From contig JAPXLV010000003.1 in the NCBI GenBank assembly GCA_033809355.1, positions 27,408 to 91,407 of the forward strand: a DNA stretch of 64,000 nt, written 5' to 3'. The notes under the pieces were generated by a model, which was not told the DNA's origin, did no database searches, and was given only the letters and a program-made list of their open reading frames with translations. This document shows, one piece after another, positions 44,706 to 53,471 of this stretch. The position numbers and the translations under genes were made by a program. This DNA is from T3Sed10-213 sp012519365 (GTDB lineage: Bacteria; Planctomycetota; Phycisphaerae; Sedimentisphaerales; Anaerohalosphaeraceae). The first letter of the stretch is position 1. Every line of letters starts with the position of its first letter.

Positions 44706-46506
44706 TGTCCACTTTGAAAAATTTTGTCATTCCCATCCCATTGGTATCAGGCCGATAAGAATTCGGCACGATATTCTCTACCCATTCATGATGCAGCAGA
44801 TACGAGATCCGATGATACACATACGCCGCCGGCAAATCGTTGACCACAAGCCACTGGGCTTGATGATACAAGGCGGTTCGTTCAGGGCTGTCCGGCATCA
44901 CCGAAATCCGCTCATAAACAGCATCAAATTCCGGATTGTTATACTGAGTACTGTTGGGCCACGGTGAATTTTTACTGTAATAGACCTGTAAGAAATTTTC
45001 TGCGTCGGGATAATCGGCAATCCAGCCGGAAAAGAACATTTGCAGCCGGCCAGTCCGCATCCGCTCCAAAAACGTCGGCCAGTCAAACATTTCCAATTCC
45101 ACCGTCAACCCGATCTGTGCCATACAGTTTTGCAGAAACTGACCGGTCTGGCGAATCGTCGCATCGGTACCGCCCATGGCCAAACGCAGCCGTCCCAACG
45201 GTCCGCCATTGATGCGTTCTGCCTCAGCCAAATAGTACCGGGCACGTTCTTGATCCAACTGAGAAAAAGATATCTGTTCAATCGACGGGTCATACCCTTC
45301 CATCACAGGCGGAAGAAACCCATGCGCCACTTTGCCGCGGCCGTTCAAAAACAAATCGATAAATCGCTCACGGTCGAGGCTCAGACTGATCGCTTTGCGC
45401 AGTGCAAGATTGCCCCCTACCGTCGGATCGGACATATTAAAGCCCACCCAAAAGGTATTGGGCTCATCAAAAGTCTTCAACTGAATATGTCGCTCCTTCA
45501 TCATCTCGGTCATCTCCACTCCCATGGAAATCACCTGACCGAAATTGTCCTTGGGAATGCTGTTGATATCCAGCTCACCCCGAATAAACAACAACCATCG
45601 GGGCTGATCCTCAATAATAATCCGCCAAAAAACCCGATCAATATACGGCAGCTGTTGACAGGTCCCGTCCGGCTCTTGAACAAACCCATGATAATTCAGA
45701 TTTCGTTCCGCTTCGATAAAGCTGCCCCTTCGCCAGCGAACGAGTTGATACGCACCGGTTCCGACGGGGTTGTAACCGATCCGCTTGCCGTAATACGCGA
45801 CCGCCTCAGGCGCCATCGGCGCGGTGGCGATATACTGAAGCCACAACGCAAACTGCGGCCAGGGGCGCACCAATCGAACCACCAGCATATGGTCATCCTC
45901 AGCGTACAGCCCTTCCACCGGCCGGTCATAATCCACCTGTCCAGGCTCACAGTGCTTGGTATATTCCCGAAAGGAGTCCAGCCCGACAATCCGCCCGTCA
46001 AATATCCACCAGCTTTTGCTGCGGTTTTTGACGTCGGCAATCCGCTTCCAGGCAAACACAAAGTCATGCGCAGTTAGTTCTCGCCCTTTGCTGTCCGGAA
46101 AACAGGGGTTGTCATGATAATAGACCCCTTGTCGTATAGGAATGTGATAAACCGTGCCGTCTTCACTGATTTGGGGCATATCCGCCGCCAAGAGGGGAAC
46201 CATCCGATACGGCCGGGCCGTGTAATCATAATCGTATAAACACTCAAAAAGATCCCCCGCCACAGCGTGTGTTACCACGTCACCAACTTCTGCAGGATCA
46301 AGCGTCTGAATGCTCTCGCGAAGGCGATGATAAATCACCGTTTCGTCGCTCGCTACGGACCCTTTGTCCTCACACCCGATCAACCCCATTACCCCAACCA
46401 CCATACAAATCCCCACCCCAAGCACTCGCTGAATGCGATGTGACTTGTCGGCACACTCCCTCTGATATGAACCTCCATAGTGTGGGGGCAACATTTTAAT
46501 ACTCAT
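44668..46506 (-). CDS. ABC transporter substrate-binding lipoprotein, family 5 (first of two)
   Basis: 612 residues with a lipoprotein signal (hydrophobic core VLGVGICMVVGVMG, lipobox LIGC). The SBP_bac_5 fold is shown by IQTLDPAEVGDVVTHAVAGDLFECLYDY, NPVGTGAYQLVRWRRGSFIEAERN, DQPRWLLFIRGELDINSIP and FNMSDPTVGGNLALRKAIS. It is clearly homologous to the next gene, so the transporter has two binding proteins that probably differ in ligand. It is followed immediately by its paralogue and then by permeases and ATPases, all on one strand. Confidence 0.9.
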   Translation of the reverse strand: MSIKMLPPHYGGSYQRECADKSHRIQRVLGVGICMVVGVMGLIGCEDKGSVASDETVIYHRLRESIQTLDPAEVGDVVTHAVAGDLFECLYDYDYTARPYRMVPLLAADMPQISEDGTVYHIPIRQGVYYHDNPCFPDSKGRELTAHDFVFAWKRIADVKNRSKSWWIFDGRIVGLDSFREYTKHCEPGQVDYDRPVEGLYAEDDHMLVVRLVRPWPQFALWLQYIATAPMAPEAVAYYGKRIGYNPVGTGAYQLVRWRRGSFIEAERNLNYHGFVQEPDGTCQQLPYIDRVFWRIIIEDQPRWLLFIRGELDINSIPKDNFGQVISMGVEMTEMMKERHIQLKTFDEPNTFWVGFNMSDPTVGGNLALRKAISLSLDRERFIDLFLNGRGKVAHGFLPPVMEGYDPSIEQISFSQLDQERARYYLAEAERINGGPLGRLRLAMGGTDATIRQTGQFLQNCMAQIGLTVELEMFDWPTFLERMRTGRLQMFFSGWIADYPDAENFLQVYYSKNSPWPNSTQYNNPEFDAVYERISVMPDSPERTALYHQAQWLVVNDLPAAYVYHRISYLLHHEWVENIVPNSYRPDTNGMGMTKFFKVDSEKRERYKKRFR

Positions 46507-46520
46507 CGGTTAAGCGATAC

Positions 46521-47630
46521 TCACTGGGCCGGGGGAGGGGGTAATTGCGGCGGGCTGTATTTTGTCTGTCCTGTGTCCGTTTTCCCATAATCAAACTTCA
46601 AACGTGTCGCCAAATGCCCCGGGCCGACATCGCTGCCGAAATAGGCCTCAAATTCGCGATCCAGTCCCATCCCGCCGCGTTGAAGAATACGAATAAATGG
46701 AGTTTGTTGCCCCATAATGCGAGTTAGAACATAATTGTCCACCTCGGTAATCACCGTTGCCAACGCATTTCGCTGGGCATCCGATAAGGGGCTTGGATCG
46801 GCCATGTATCGCTGGAAAACCAGAGACAACAGCTCCGCAAAACGACGAGCCATCGCTGTTCGCGCCGGCGATTCTCGTTCTTCTAAAATAAGCTGGCCCA
46901 TTGAACGCAGCAAAAACGCATCAAACTGCTCATTTTGCACATTCCAACTCATATAGGCGTCAATCCGCTTCTGGGCAATCATCATCAAAATCTCGCGTGC
47001 CAAATCATTGTTGACGATGGCCGAAAAGGAAACAAAAAGACGAAGAATCTCCGGATTTGACTCTTCAGAAACACGGGAACGCAACGCGTGCAGGATCTTC
47101 TCGGTCAAGACAGGATCGCCGATAGCCGGATCAATCAGTTGAGCAGCCACTTGCGGCCCGGCCACACATTTGACCGCCCAATATCGCACCACCTCGTCAG
47201 GATCGCTGAGCCGCTCAAGCCCAAAGTCAGCCAACAACGGGCTTTCCAGTCGAGTAGCCAAAATCATTAAATTTCGCCGCATCAGGTCTTTTTTTTCGGA
47301 TGGCTCCCACTGTTCAACCGTTTCAAACGCCACCTTCAAGTGCTCTCGGCCCACTTGCACATAGCCCGTCGCGTACAAACTGAGCGGCTCATTGCCTTTT
47401 TCCTGCTCGATTTGACGACGAATCGCAACGATTTGCTCGGAAGTTTCTTCCAACAGCATGGCATCCAATGCTATCCGCCAAAACTCATTGACAACCGCCC
47501 GGTCAGAGTCACTCAGTGAGCCGCCACTGCTTAACAGACGCTCGCGAACAGCGGCAATTCGATCGGTGGGGACAACAGCATAGACATTTAGGACACTGCA
47601 GGTCAATAGGAGTAGGATTGTTTGCTTCAT
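46521..47630 (-). CDS. Secreted alpha-helical protein of unknown function
   Basis: 369 residues. Signal peptide about 1-18 (MKQTILLLLTCSVLNVYA). The rest is helical and rich in Glu, Arg and Leu, with segments that look like HEAT-type repeats (ESPLLADFGLERLSDPDEVVRYWAVKCV, DPAIGDPVLTEKILHALRSRV). It ends in a Pro-rich tail (SPPQLPPPPAQ). No catalytic motif was found. It lies 14 bases before the first binding protein on the same strand, so it may be part of the transporter operon. The ATG at 47630 (GGCGGA upstream) is chosen because it opens the signal peptide. Confidence 0.75.
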   Translation of the reverse strand: MKQTILLLLTCSVLNVYAVVPTDRIAAVRERLLSSGGSLSDSDRAVVNEFWRIALDAMLLEETSEQIVAIRRQIEQEKGNEPLSLYATGYVQVGREHLKVAFETVEQWEPSEKKDLMRRNLMILATRLESPLLADFGLERLSDPDEVVRYWAVKCVAGPQVAAQLIDPAIGDPVLTEKILHALRSRVSEESNPEILRLFVSFSAIVNNDLAREILMMIAQKRIDAYMSWNVQNEQFDAFLLRSMGQLILEERESPARTAMARRFAELLSLVFQRYMADPSPLSDAQRNALATVITEVDNYVLTRIMGQQTPFIRILQRGGMGLDREFEAYFGSDVGPGHLATRLKFDYGKTDTGQTKYSPPQLPPPPAQ

Positions 47631-47991
47631 TATTCCGCCATTAAATATAAAGTTGACTCTTTGCCTCAACAATTATCTACAGGGCATTTCAAGCACTTAA
47701 CGCACAAAAGATACCCCCGCTGCCAACAGGTGTCAAGGTAATTCAGTCGCAATATCCTTAATTAAAGGCTGTTGCGAGGTCGCCATATGACCGGCAACGT
47801 CCGATAAACAAAGCCCACGAGATTTTACAGACTTTATGACGCTTTCTTAACTAACGGCGGTAATTATTCACTCGAAATTCGCCGAAAAAAGTATATATTT
47901 TTTATAGTGAACTTTTCAAAGCGTTGAACGATAGTTTTTTATAACGATATTTTTACTCTGTAAAACACTGTAAAATCGCATTTATCTTTGT
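47631..47991. other. AT-rich divergent intergenic region
   Basis: About 360 bases between divergent genes. It holds one near DnaA box (TTATCTACA, 47673-47681, one mismatch), a promoter-like TATAGTG at 47903-47909 facing right, and a close direct repeat of CTGTAAAA near 47958-47975. No open frame with a ribosome binding site was seen. Confidence 0.45.
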
Positions 47992-49056
47992 ATGATGCCT
48001 TGGCTTAAGAAAACAGAGCGATATTTCAAGACCCTGCTGCCGGTCGGTATGGCAATGGTGCTGTTATGCCTGGCCCTGCCTGAGGTCCGTGCCAATACCC
48101 CCGATGCGGTACCCGACACGACACAACACACGGAATCCCCCTCGGCTGAAAAACAGGAACCCCAGGATCCTAATTCCCCCCCCAAGGCCTCTGCGCCAGA
48201 CGCTGCACCTCCGGCCGATCCCAATCATCCTGCTGAAAATGGTGTCGTCGCCAACAAAGAGGACGATGAGGATTCAATGTTTCCGGACGCCAAAGACATG
48301 GTCGAGTTGTTCGATCTTTTTGGTTGCATTTTTAACGACCAGTTCATTTCGGACAAAGGATATGTGGATTATGCCACCCTGCGGCGAAAACGGGCCGATC
48401 TGATTCGTGCCACCACTATCCTCGAAGAACTGCACCCAGCGGTGTTGATGAGCCTCAATCGACAGCAGCGAATCGCTTTCTGGATCAACACCTACAACAC
48501 CTGCTGCCTGAAATTGATCGTTGACAATTATCCGATTCAGCCCAAGTGGTATATGATTCTCTACCCCAGCAACAGCATCATGCAGATTCCGGGGGCCACC
48601 ACAAAGGTATTTTTCAAAATTATGGGGCTGGAATACAACCTAAAAGAAATACGCAATGACCTCTTGCTGGATCGCTACCGTGATCCCCGGATATGTTTTG
48701 CCCTGACCGATGCCGCTCGCGGCGGTGCGATGCTTCGCAATGAACCCTATCTGCCGGAAAAACTCGATGAACAGTTGGATGACCAAGTCCGCCGATTTCT
48801 CAAATCCCCTCAGGGGCTTCGAATCGACCGCAAAAACAATATCCTTTACTTGTCCAATGTCTTCTTAATGAACAAAAAGGTGTTTCTTGAGTCTGAATAT
48901 GCCGAAATCCTGCGGTTTCGCAGCCGAAAACCCGAAGAGCGAGCCTGGCTCAATTTTCTGGTTAAATATCTGCCCGAAGACGATGCCCAGTGGCTGGACA
49001 GCAACAATCCAACCATTCGATTTATTGATTTTGACTGGACTCTGAACGAACAATAA
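47992..49056 (+). CDS. DUF547 domain protein, secreted, with altered Cys site
   Basis: 354 residues. A signal peptide (about 1-35) is followed by a Pro/Asp/Glu-rich linker (36-95) and a DUF547 domain (about 100-345): VDYATLRRKRADL, QRIAFWINTYNTCCLKLIV, DPRICFALTDAARGGAMLRNEPY and RKNNILYLSNVF. In most DUF547 proteins the third motif reads CAS-x-SCP, with a Cys thought to be catalytic; here the stretch reads TDAARGGA, so that Cys is gone. FWINTYNTCC keeps two adjacent Cys elsewhere. The function is unknown. There is no Shine-Dalgarno sequence before the two adjacent ATGs (47992 and 47995). Confidence 0.8.
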   Translation: MMPWLKKTERYFKTLLPVGMAMVLLCLALPEVRANTPDAVPDTTQHTESPSAEKQEPQDPNSPPKASAPDAAPPADPNHPAENGVVANKEDDEDSMFPDAKDMVELFDLFGCIFNDQFISDKGYVDYATLRRKRADLIRATTILEELHPAVLMSLNRQQRIAFWINTYNTCCLKLIVDNYPIQPKWYMILYPSNSIMQIPGATTKVFFKIMGLEYNLKEIRNDLLLDRYRDPRICFALTDAARGGAMLRNEPYLPEKLDEQLDDQVRRFLKSPQGLRIDRKNNILYLSNVFLMNKKVFLESEYAEILRFRSRKPEERAWLNFLVKYLPEDDAQWLDSNNPTIRFIDFDWTLNEQ

Positions 49057-49124
49057 GCCTTTCTCCGGCGACTATGCCCTCAAACTATGCCCTCAATTTT
49101 ATTTGTTTTGCAACTCCTTTCTTG

Positions 49125-49153
49125 TTGACCCCACCACTGCCGATGGGTATATT
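49125..49153 (+). promoter_or_regulatory. Sigma-70 promoter of metK
   Basis: TTGACC (49125-49130), a 17-base spacer and TATATT (49148-49153). A direct repeat (ACTATGCCCTCAA twice) lies upstream at about 49071-49096. No SAM riboswitch fold could be recognised in the short leader. Confidence 0.7.
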
Positions 49154-49205
49154 TCACCTTTTATTTTATACATAAACTCTGGTTAACCTGTAGGAGTTCA
49201 GACTC

Positions 49206-50411
49206 ATGGCAAATAAAAATGAATCCCCAAACGGTCGTTTTGGTGGACGCGGCCATTTGTTTACCAGTGAATCCGTTACGATGGGGCATCCGGATAAAGT
49301 GGCCGATCAAATTTCAGACGCCATCCTTGACGCGATGCTGGCCCAGGACCCGGACAGCCGGGTCGCCTGCGAAACCCTCGTCTCAACCGGTATGGCCGTC
49401 ATCGCCGGCGAAGTGACCACCAACGCTGTTGTCAATATTGCCGACGTGGTACGTACAACCATCAATGAAATCGGTTATACCGATCCGAAAATCGGATTTG
49501 ACGGCGATAATTGTGCTGTTATCGTCGCCCTCGGCAAGCAAAGTCCCGACATCGCGCGAGGCGTTACCGAAGGGCAGGGCCTGCACAAGGAACAAGGCGC
49601 CGGCGACCAGGGACTAATGTTTGGCTTTGCCTGTAAAGAAACACCCACGCTGATGCCCATGCCGATTTACTTGGCCCACAAAATCACGGATCGGCTTGCA
49701 AAAATGCGCCAAACCAGCAAATTGCCCTGGCTAAGGCCGGACGGCAAGAGTCAAGTCACCGTGGAATACGGCGATAACAGCAAACCCAAACGCATCCACA
49801 CCATCGTTGTTTCGACCCAGCACACGGAAGAGATCCCCTATCGTGAGATAAAAAAACAGGTCATTGAGAATATCATCCTGCCCGTCTTGCCCGAAAAGTT
49901 GGTCGATAACAAATTGATTGTTCACGTCAATCCGACCGGCCGATTCGTCATAGGCGGCCCAAAAGGCGACTGCGGTCTAACCGGACGCAAGATCATCGTC
50001 GATACATACGGCGGACGCGGCAGCCACGGCGGCGGTGCCTTTAGTGGAAAAGATCCCAGCAAGGTCGATCGCTCAGCCAGTTATATGGCCCGTTATATCG
50101 CCAAAAACATTGTCGCCGCCGGCCTTGCCGACGCCTGTGAAGTGCAACTTTCCTATGCCATCGGCGTCGCCGAGCCGATCAGCGTGTTGGTGGATACCGA
50201 AGGAACGGCAAAAATCGACGAACAAAAGATCGAACAGGTGGTCCGCGACCTGTTTCCTCTGACCCCCAAGGGGATGATTGACCATCTTAATCTGAAACGT
50301 CCCATTTATAAAGAAACCGCACGTAACGGCCACTTTGGACGCGTCCATAAAGACTTTACCTGGGAGCGAACCGACATGGCCGAGAAACTCCGCAAAGCCG
50401 CCGGCCTGTAA
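49206..50411 (+). CDS. metK: S-adenosylmethionine synthetase
   Basis: 401 residues, normal length. Family motifs are GHPDKVADQISDAILD, GAGDQGLMFGFAC, GGPKGDCGLTGRKIIVDTYGG (P-loop-like) and GGGAFSGKDPSKVDRSA. It makes S-adenosylmethionine from methionine and ATP; the active form is a dimer or tetramer in the cytoplasm. AGGAG lies nine bases before the ATG, and a good promoter is upstream. It is convergent with dacB. Confidence 0.98.
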   Translation: MANKNESPNGRFGGRGHLFTSESVTMGHPDKVADQISDAILDAMLAQDPDSRVACETLVSTGMAVIAGEVTTNAVVNIADVVRTTINEIGYTDPKIGFDGDNCAVIVALGKQSPDIARGVTEGQGLHKEQGAGDQGLMFGFACKETPTLMPMPIYLAHKITDRLAKMRQTSKLPWLRPDGKSQVTVEYGDNSKPKRIHTIVVSTQHTEEIPYREIKKQVIENIILPVLPEKLVDNKLIVHVNPTGRFVIGGPKGDCGLTGRKIIVDTYGGRGSHGGGAFSGKDPSKVDRSASYMARYIAKNIVAAGLADACEVQLSYAIGVAEPISVLVDTEGTAKIDEQKIEQVVRDLFPLTPKGMIDHLNLKRPIYKETARNGHFGRVHKDFTWERTDMAEKLRKAAGL

Positions 50412-50570
50412 TAGGTCGGTCTGTCATAGGACGGCAGGAGAAGAAATTCCGCAGCGAAGGCAAGCCGGGCTGGCCGTTCGTGAGGTTTTTTTTGCAAACA
50501 GTCCGGCTGTGCAGTGACGCAGGAAGCGTTTGGCAGCGATATTTTGGTGTTTGACGCCGCTTGTGCCTTG

Positions 50571-51965
50571 TCAGAACGTGCCGTCAAAGATCGCTTTGGT
50601 AATGTCGTTGATGGCCTGACGGGTAGTGGCGTTTCCGCCCTGAGTCAGGATGCTAAAGACGACATCCCCCTCAGCCGTCCGGCACACACCCGAAAACGTA
50701 CGTACACCGGCAATATAGCCGGTTTTACCATAAATATTGCCGCGATAGGGGGCCTGTTGGAAATAGCGGGCGATGGTGCCGTCGTTTCCGCCCTCGGCCA
50801 GCGTCGCGATATACCGCTCAGCGTATGGTTTTTGCATCAGATCATCAAGAACCGCCACAAGCACATTACACGAAAGGCGATTTTTACGACTTAACCCGCT
50901 GCCGTCGTCCAGCACAAACTGTTCGCTGTCCACGCCCAGCAGGTTCAAATACCGCCCGACCAGCATCCGTCCATGCGGCCATTCTCCGTTGATACGTCCC
51001 TGCGTATTCTCGGCGGAGATTGTCTTGACAAGACACTCGGCCGCCAGTCCAAGACTATCCTTATTGCACCGATCCAAGACATCCCAAATCGAGGTGGAAA
51101 AGGTATGCAGCACGGTCAGTTGATCTTCCCGGCGGATATATTTTTTGACAAGATTGCCCCGGACCGTAATCCCGGCCGAACGAAGGGAACGAACAAGCAG
51201 GTTGGCAAACAGGCCCTCCGGATGTTCAATGGCAACATCAAATCCCGCTGATTGATTGAGATTGCCGCGAATGGAAAGTCGATTAGGAGTGGTTGTACGA
51301 TATCCGCCAATGGCACTGTTACCGCTGGAGACAAACCGCAGCTGATTGATCAGGGTCAGATAATCATTATCCGGCTCCATTTTCAATACCGCCCTGCCGT
51401 TTTGCCGCGTTGCGGTAATTCGTACACAGTTTAGATTGTAATTCAGTCCGCTGACTTCACAGGCATACCATTGATTGAGTTGATCTGCCGGCCAGGACGG
51501 ATGCACCCGATTTGAATCAAAGAAATAACTGTCAATCACAATATCTTCAATCCGCTCAATGCCGCGTGCCTTTAATACGCCAACAATCTCCTGACACACC
51601 CACCCCGGTTCACGGCCGTACCGTTGATCAGTAATGGTATCGCCCAGCAGCGGGTCGCCGCCCCCAATGACCACAAGACTGTCGCCCAGCAAGGCAATAT
51701 GGGTGCGAAAGACATAGTCTGGGCCAAGATAATGCAGCGCTGCAGCCGTCGAGACCAGTTTCATATTGGATGCAGGGATCATAGGCTTGTCGGCGTTTCG
51801 GCTGTACAGTACTTTACCGTCCTCAGCCCGCACCGCCAAAATCGCAAATTCCGCCGATTTTTGGGCAGAGCGGCTGAGTATCTGCGAAATCGTATCTGCC
51901 CGCACCGATCCCCATATCGTCGGCATTATCGCAACAACGCAATAAAACAGGAGTTTGTACTTCAT
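50571..51965 (-). CDS. dacB: D-alanyl-D-alanine carboxypeptidase/endopeptidase, PBP4 type (S13)
   Basis: 464 residues with a signal peptide (about 1-23). The S-x-x-K motif is SNMK (Ser66, Lys69), and the K-T-G motif is in YGKTGYI. The middle motif, usually S-x-N, reads SLG in NKDSLGLAAECL, so the Asn is replaced by Gly. The long insert between motifs is typical of PBP4. It trims or cuts peptidoglycan cross-links in the periplasm. A promoter lies directly upstream with only about four bases between start site and ATG, and no ribosome binding site is seen, so it may be translated from a near-leaderless message. Confidence 0.92.
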   Translation of the reverse strand: MKYKLLFYCVVAIMPTIWGSVRADTISQILSRSAQKSAEFAILAVRAEDGKVLYSRNADKPMIPASNMKLVSTAAALHYLGPDYVFRTHIALLGDSLVVIGGGDPLLGDTITDQRYGREPGWVCQEIVGVLKARGIERIEDIVIDSYFFDSNRVHPSWPADQLNQWYACEVSGLNYNLNCVRITATRQNGRAVLKMEPDNDYLTLINQLRFVSSGNSAIGGYRTTTPNRLSIRGNLNQSAGFDVAIEHPEGLFANLLVRSLRSAGITVRGNLVKKYIRREDQLTVLHTFSTSIWDVLDRCNKDSLGLAAECLVKTISAENTQGRINGEWPHGRMLVGRYLNLLGVDSEQFVLDDGSGLSRKNRLSCNVLVAVLDDLMQKPYAERYIATLAEGGNDGTIARYFQQAPYRGNIYGKTGYIAGVRTFSGVCRTAEGDVVFSILTQGGNATTRQAINDITKAIFDGTF

Positions 51966-51975
51966 AATGCCGAGT

Positions 51976-52004
51976 TATTTAACACAAATTGAACACGGTT
52001 TCAA
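51976..52004 (-). promoter_or_regulatory. Sigma-70 promoter of dacB
   Basis: On the minus strand TTGAAA (51999-52004), 17 bases, TAAATA (51976-51981). The predicted start lies about four bases from the ATG at 51965. Confidence 0.55.
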
Positions 52005-52054
52005 GCGTGAAATTGCGGCTAAAAAAACATTGCACTGTGGCGATAAAAAAGGGT

Positions 52055-52102
52055 GAACACTGGAAACGAGGGATTCGCAAGAGTATAATGTGCATCCAAA
52101 TT
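52055..52102 (+). repeat. 48-base element, copy 1 (dispersed pair)
   Basis: 37 of 48 bases match the element at 57281-57328 without gaps. Conserved cores are GGAAACGAGG and TCCAAATT. Within it TGGAAA and TATAAT are 17 bases apart, so this copy could also act as a promoter. It lies upstream of thiL. Confidence 0.55.
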
Positions 52103-52363
52103 TGGGGAACGCCCTTGACATCGCGGCACCGTCCTGCAGGGGAGCTGCTGCATTACAGCAATCGGTGCAATCAGTATGCCGCCAAAAGGCATCCGAATTG
52201 CCGGCGAAATGGAGAGGGTATGCCGTATGAGTTGCAAAGGAAATTGGCAAGATGAATTGTTGGGATAACGCAATAATGAAGCGTTTTTTCAGGAACTTAA
52301 AAAGGGAGCGAGTGTACCAGAAAACATAGAAAACGCAAAACGCGGCCTAAGGTTAAAAAAGAC
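52103..52363. other. Intergenic stretch upstream of thiL
   Basis: No open frame with a ribosome binding site and no strong hairpin. A TTGACA at about 52113 has no matching -10 box. Confidence 0.35.
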
Positions 52364-52393
52364 TTGTTTGTGCCTATTGAATGGTTTTATAAT
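52364..52393 (+). promoter_or_regulatory. Sigma-70 type promoter of thiL-tsaE
   Basis: TTGTTT (52364-52369), 18 bases, TATAAT (52388-52393). The leader to the thiL start at 52533 would be about 135 bases. Confidence 0.5.
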
Positions 52394-52532
52394 ACTGCAC
52401 GATGGCTTGCGGCCTTGTCGTACCAGAGCCAAACGCCGTCAAAGCGAAACACCGAAGGGACTGTCAACGTGCGTAACTCCCTTTGCTGAGGTGTCCGCTT
52501 CCTGTTTTGCACCACATTTGCCTAAAACGAAA

Positions 52533-53444
52533 ATGAACGAAGACATCCTCACATCGTGGTTTGCGGCCCAGTCAAAGGAGGACGCAAGACGCTTCCCGAT
52601 CGGCATCGGCGATGATATGGCGCAAGTGCGTGTTTCGCCGTCTGATTCAGTGCTTATCACGACCGATATGCTGCTGGACGGTACCCATTTTGACTTGTCC
52701 TCGTGTACCGTTGAGCAGGCCGGCTACAAGGCAATGGCGGCAAGTCTAAGCGATTGTGCAGCCATGGCAACGGTTCCGGTCTGTGCGGTTTGTGCAGTCG
52801 GACTGCCGTTGGATTTTGATGCCAAAAAAATTAAAGCGTTGCACGGCGGCCTGCTTCGTGCGGGACGGCTCTTCAATTGTGAACTGATCGGCGGCGATAT
52901 TACGAAATGGCGGCAGGCTGCTCAGCGTTTGGCAATCTGTGTTACAATGCTCAGCGTCCCCTCGGGCCACCATCCGCCCGTGCGTCGCAGCGGCGCACAA
53001 GTCGGCGATTACATCTGCGTCACCGGTACACTCGGCGGATCACTGGCGGGCAAACACCTAACCTTTACGCCGCGGGTCAGGGAAGCCTTGGCCATCACCC
53101 AAACCGCCCGCGTTCATGCGATGATGGACATCACCGATGGGCTGAGCACCGATTTGAACCGTATCTGCACACAAAGCGGCACCGGTGCCGTTGTTGATGC
53201 TGCAGCGCTGCCCGTTTCCGAGGCCGCCCAAAACACCGCCGACCCCATCGCCGCCGCTCTCAACGATGGGGAGGATTTTGAGTTGCTTTTGACCTTGTCG
53301 CCGAGCGAATACCCCAAATTAGCCGCCCTGAAGGAGGTGGCTATCCATCGCATCGGTACGATTACCGCCGAGTCGGGAATGAAATTGCGTCTTTCCGACG
53401 GCAGCACGATTCCTTTGCTTGCCAAAGGCTTTGACCACCTCTAA
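52533..53444 (+). CDS. thiL: Thiamine-monophosphate kinase
   Basis: 303 residues. AIR synthase/PurM-like fold with MNEDILTSWFAAQ at the start, GIGDDMAQV (metal and substrate binding), TTDMLLDGTHFDL, ELIGGDITK and MDITDGLSTDL. It phosphorylates thiamine monophosphate to the active diphosphate cofactor. The start at 52533 is taken because the family begins with this Glu-rich helix; the upstream extension in the same frame from 52368 is not protein-like. tsaE follows after 27 bases. Confidence 0.92.
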   Translation: MNEDILTSWFAAQSKEDARRFPIGIGDDMAQVRVSPSDSVLITTDMLLDGTHFDLSSCTVEQAGYKAMAASLSDCAAMATVPVCAVCAVGLPLDFDAKKIKALHGGLLRAGRLFNCELIGGDITKWRQAAQRLAICVTMLSVPSGHHPPVRRSGAQVGDYICVTGTLGGSLAGKHLTFTPRVREALAITQTARVHAMMDITDGLSTDLNRICTQSGTGAVVDAAALPVSEAAQNTADPIAAALNDGEDFELLLTLSPSEYPKLAALKEVAIHRIGTITAESGMKLRLSDGSTIPLLAKGFDHL

Positions 53445-53471
53445 CAAAACAGGGTGCCGGAAGATGCAAGT

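Noticed and set aside
49057..49205. Possible SAM riboswitch before metK
   Set aside because: The promoter lies so close that only about 45 bases of leader remain, too short for any known SAM riboswitch, and no such fold is visible.
50412..50570. Terminator between metK and dacB
   Set aside because: An AGCCGG/CCGGCT pair exists around 50463-50508, but the T run lies inside a 34-base loop, so it is not a terminator of the usual form.
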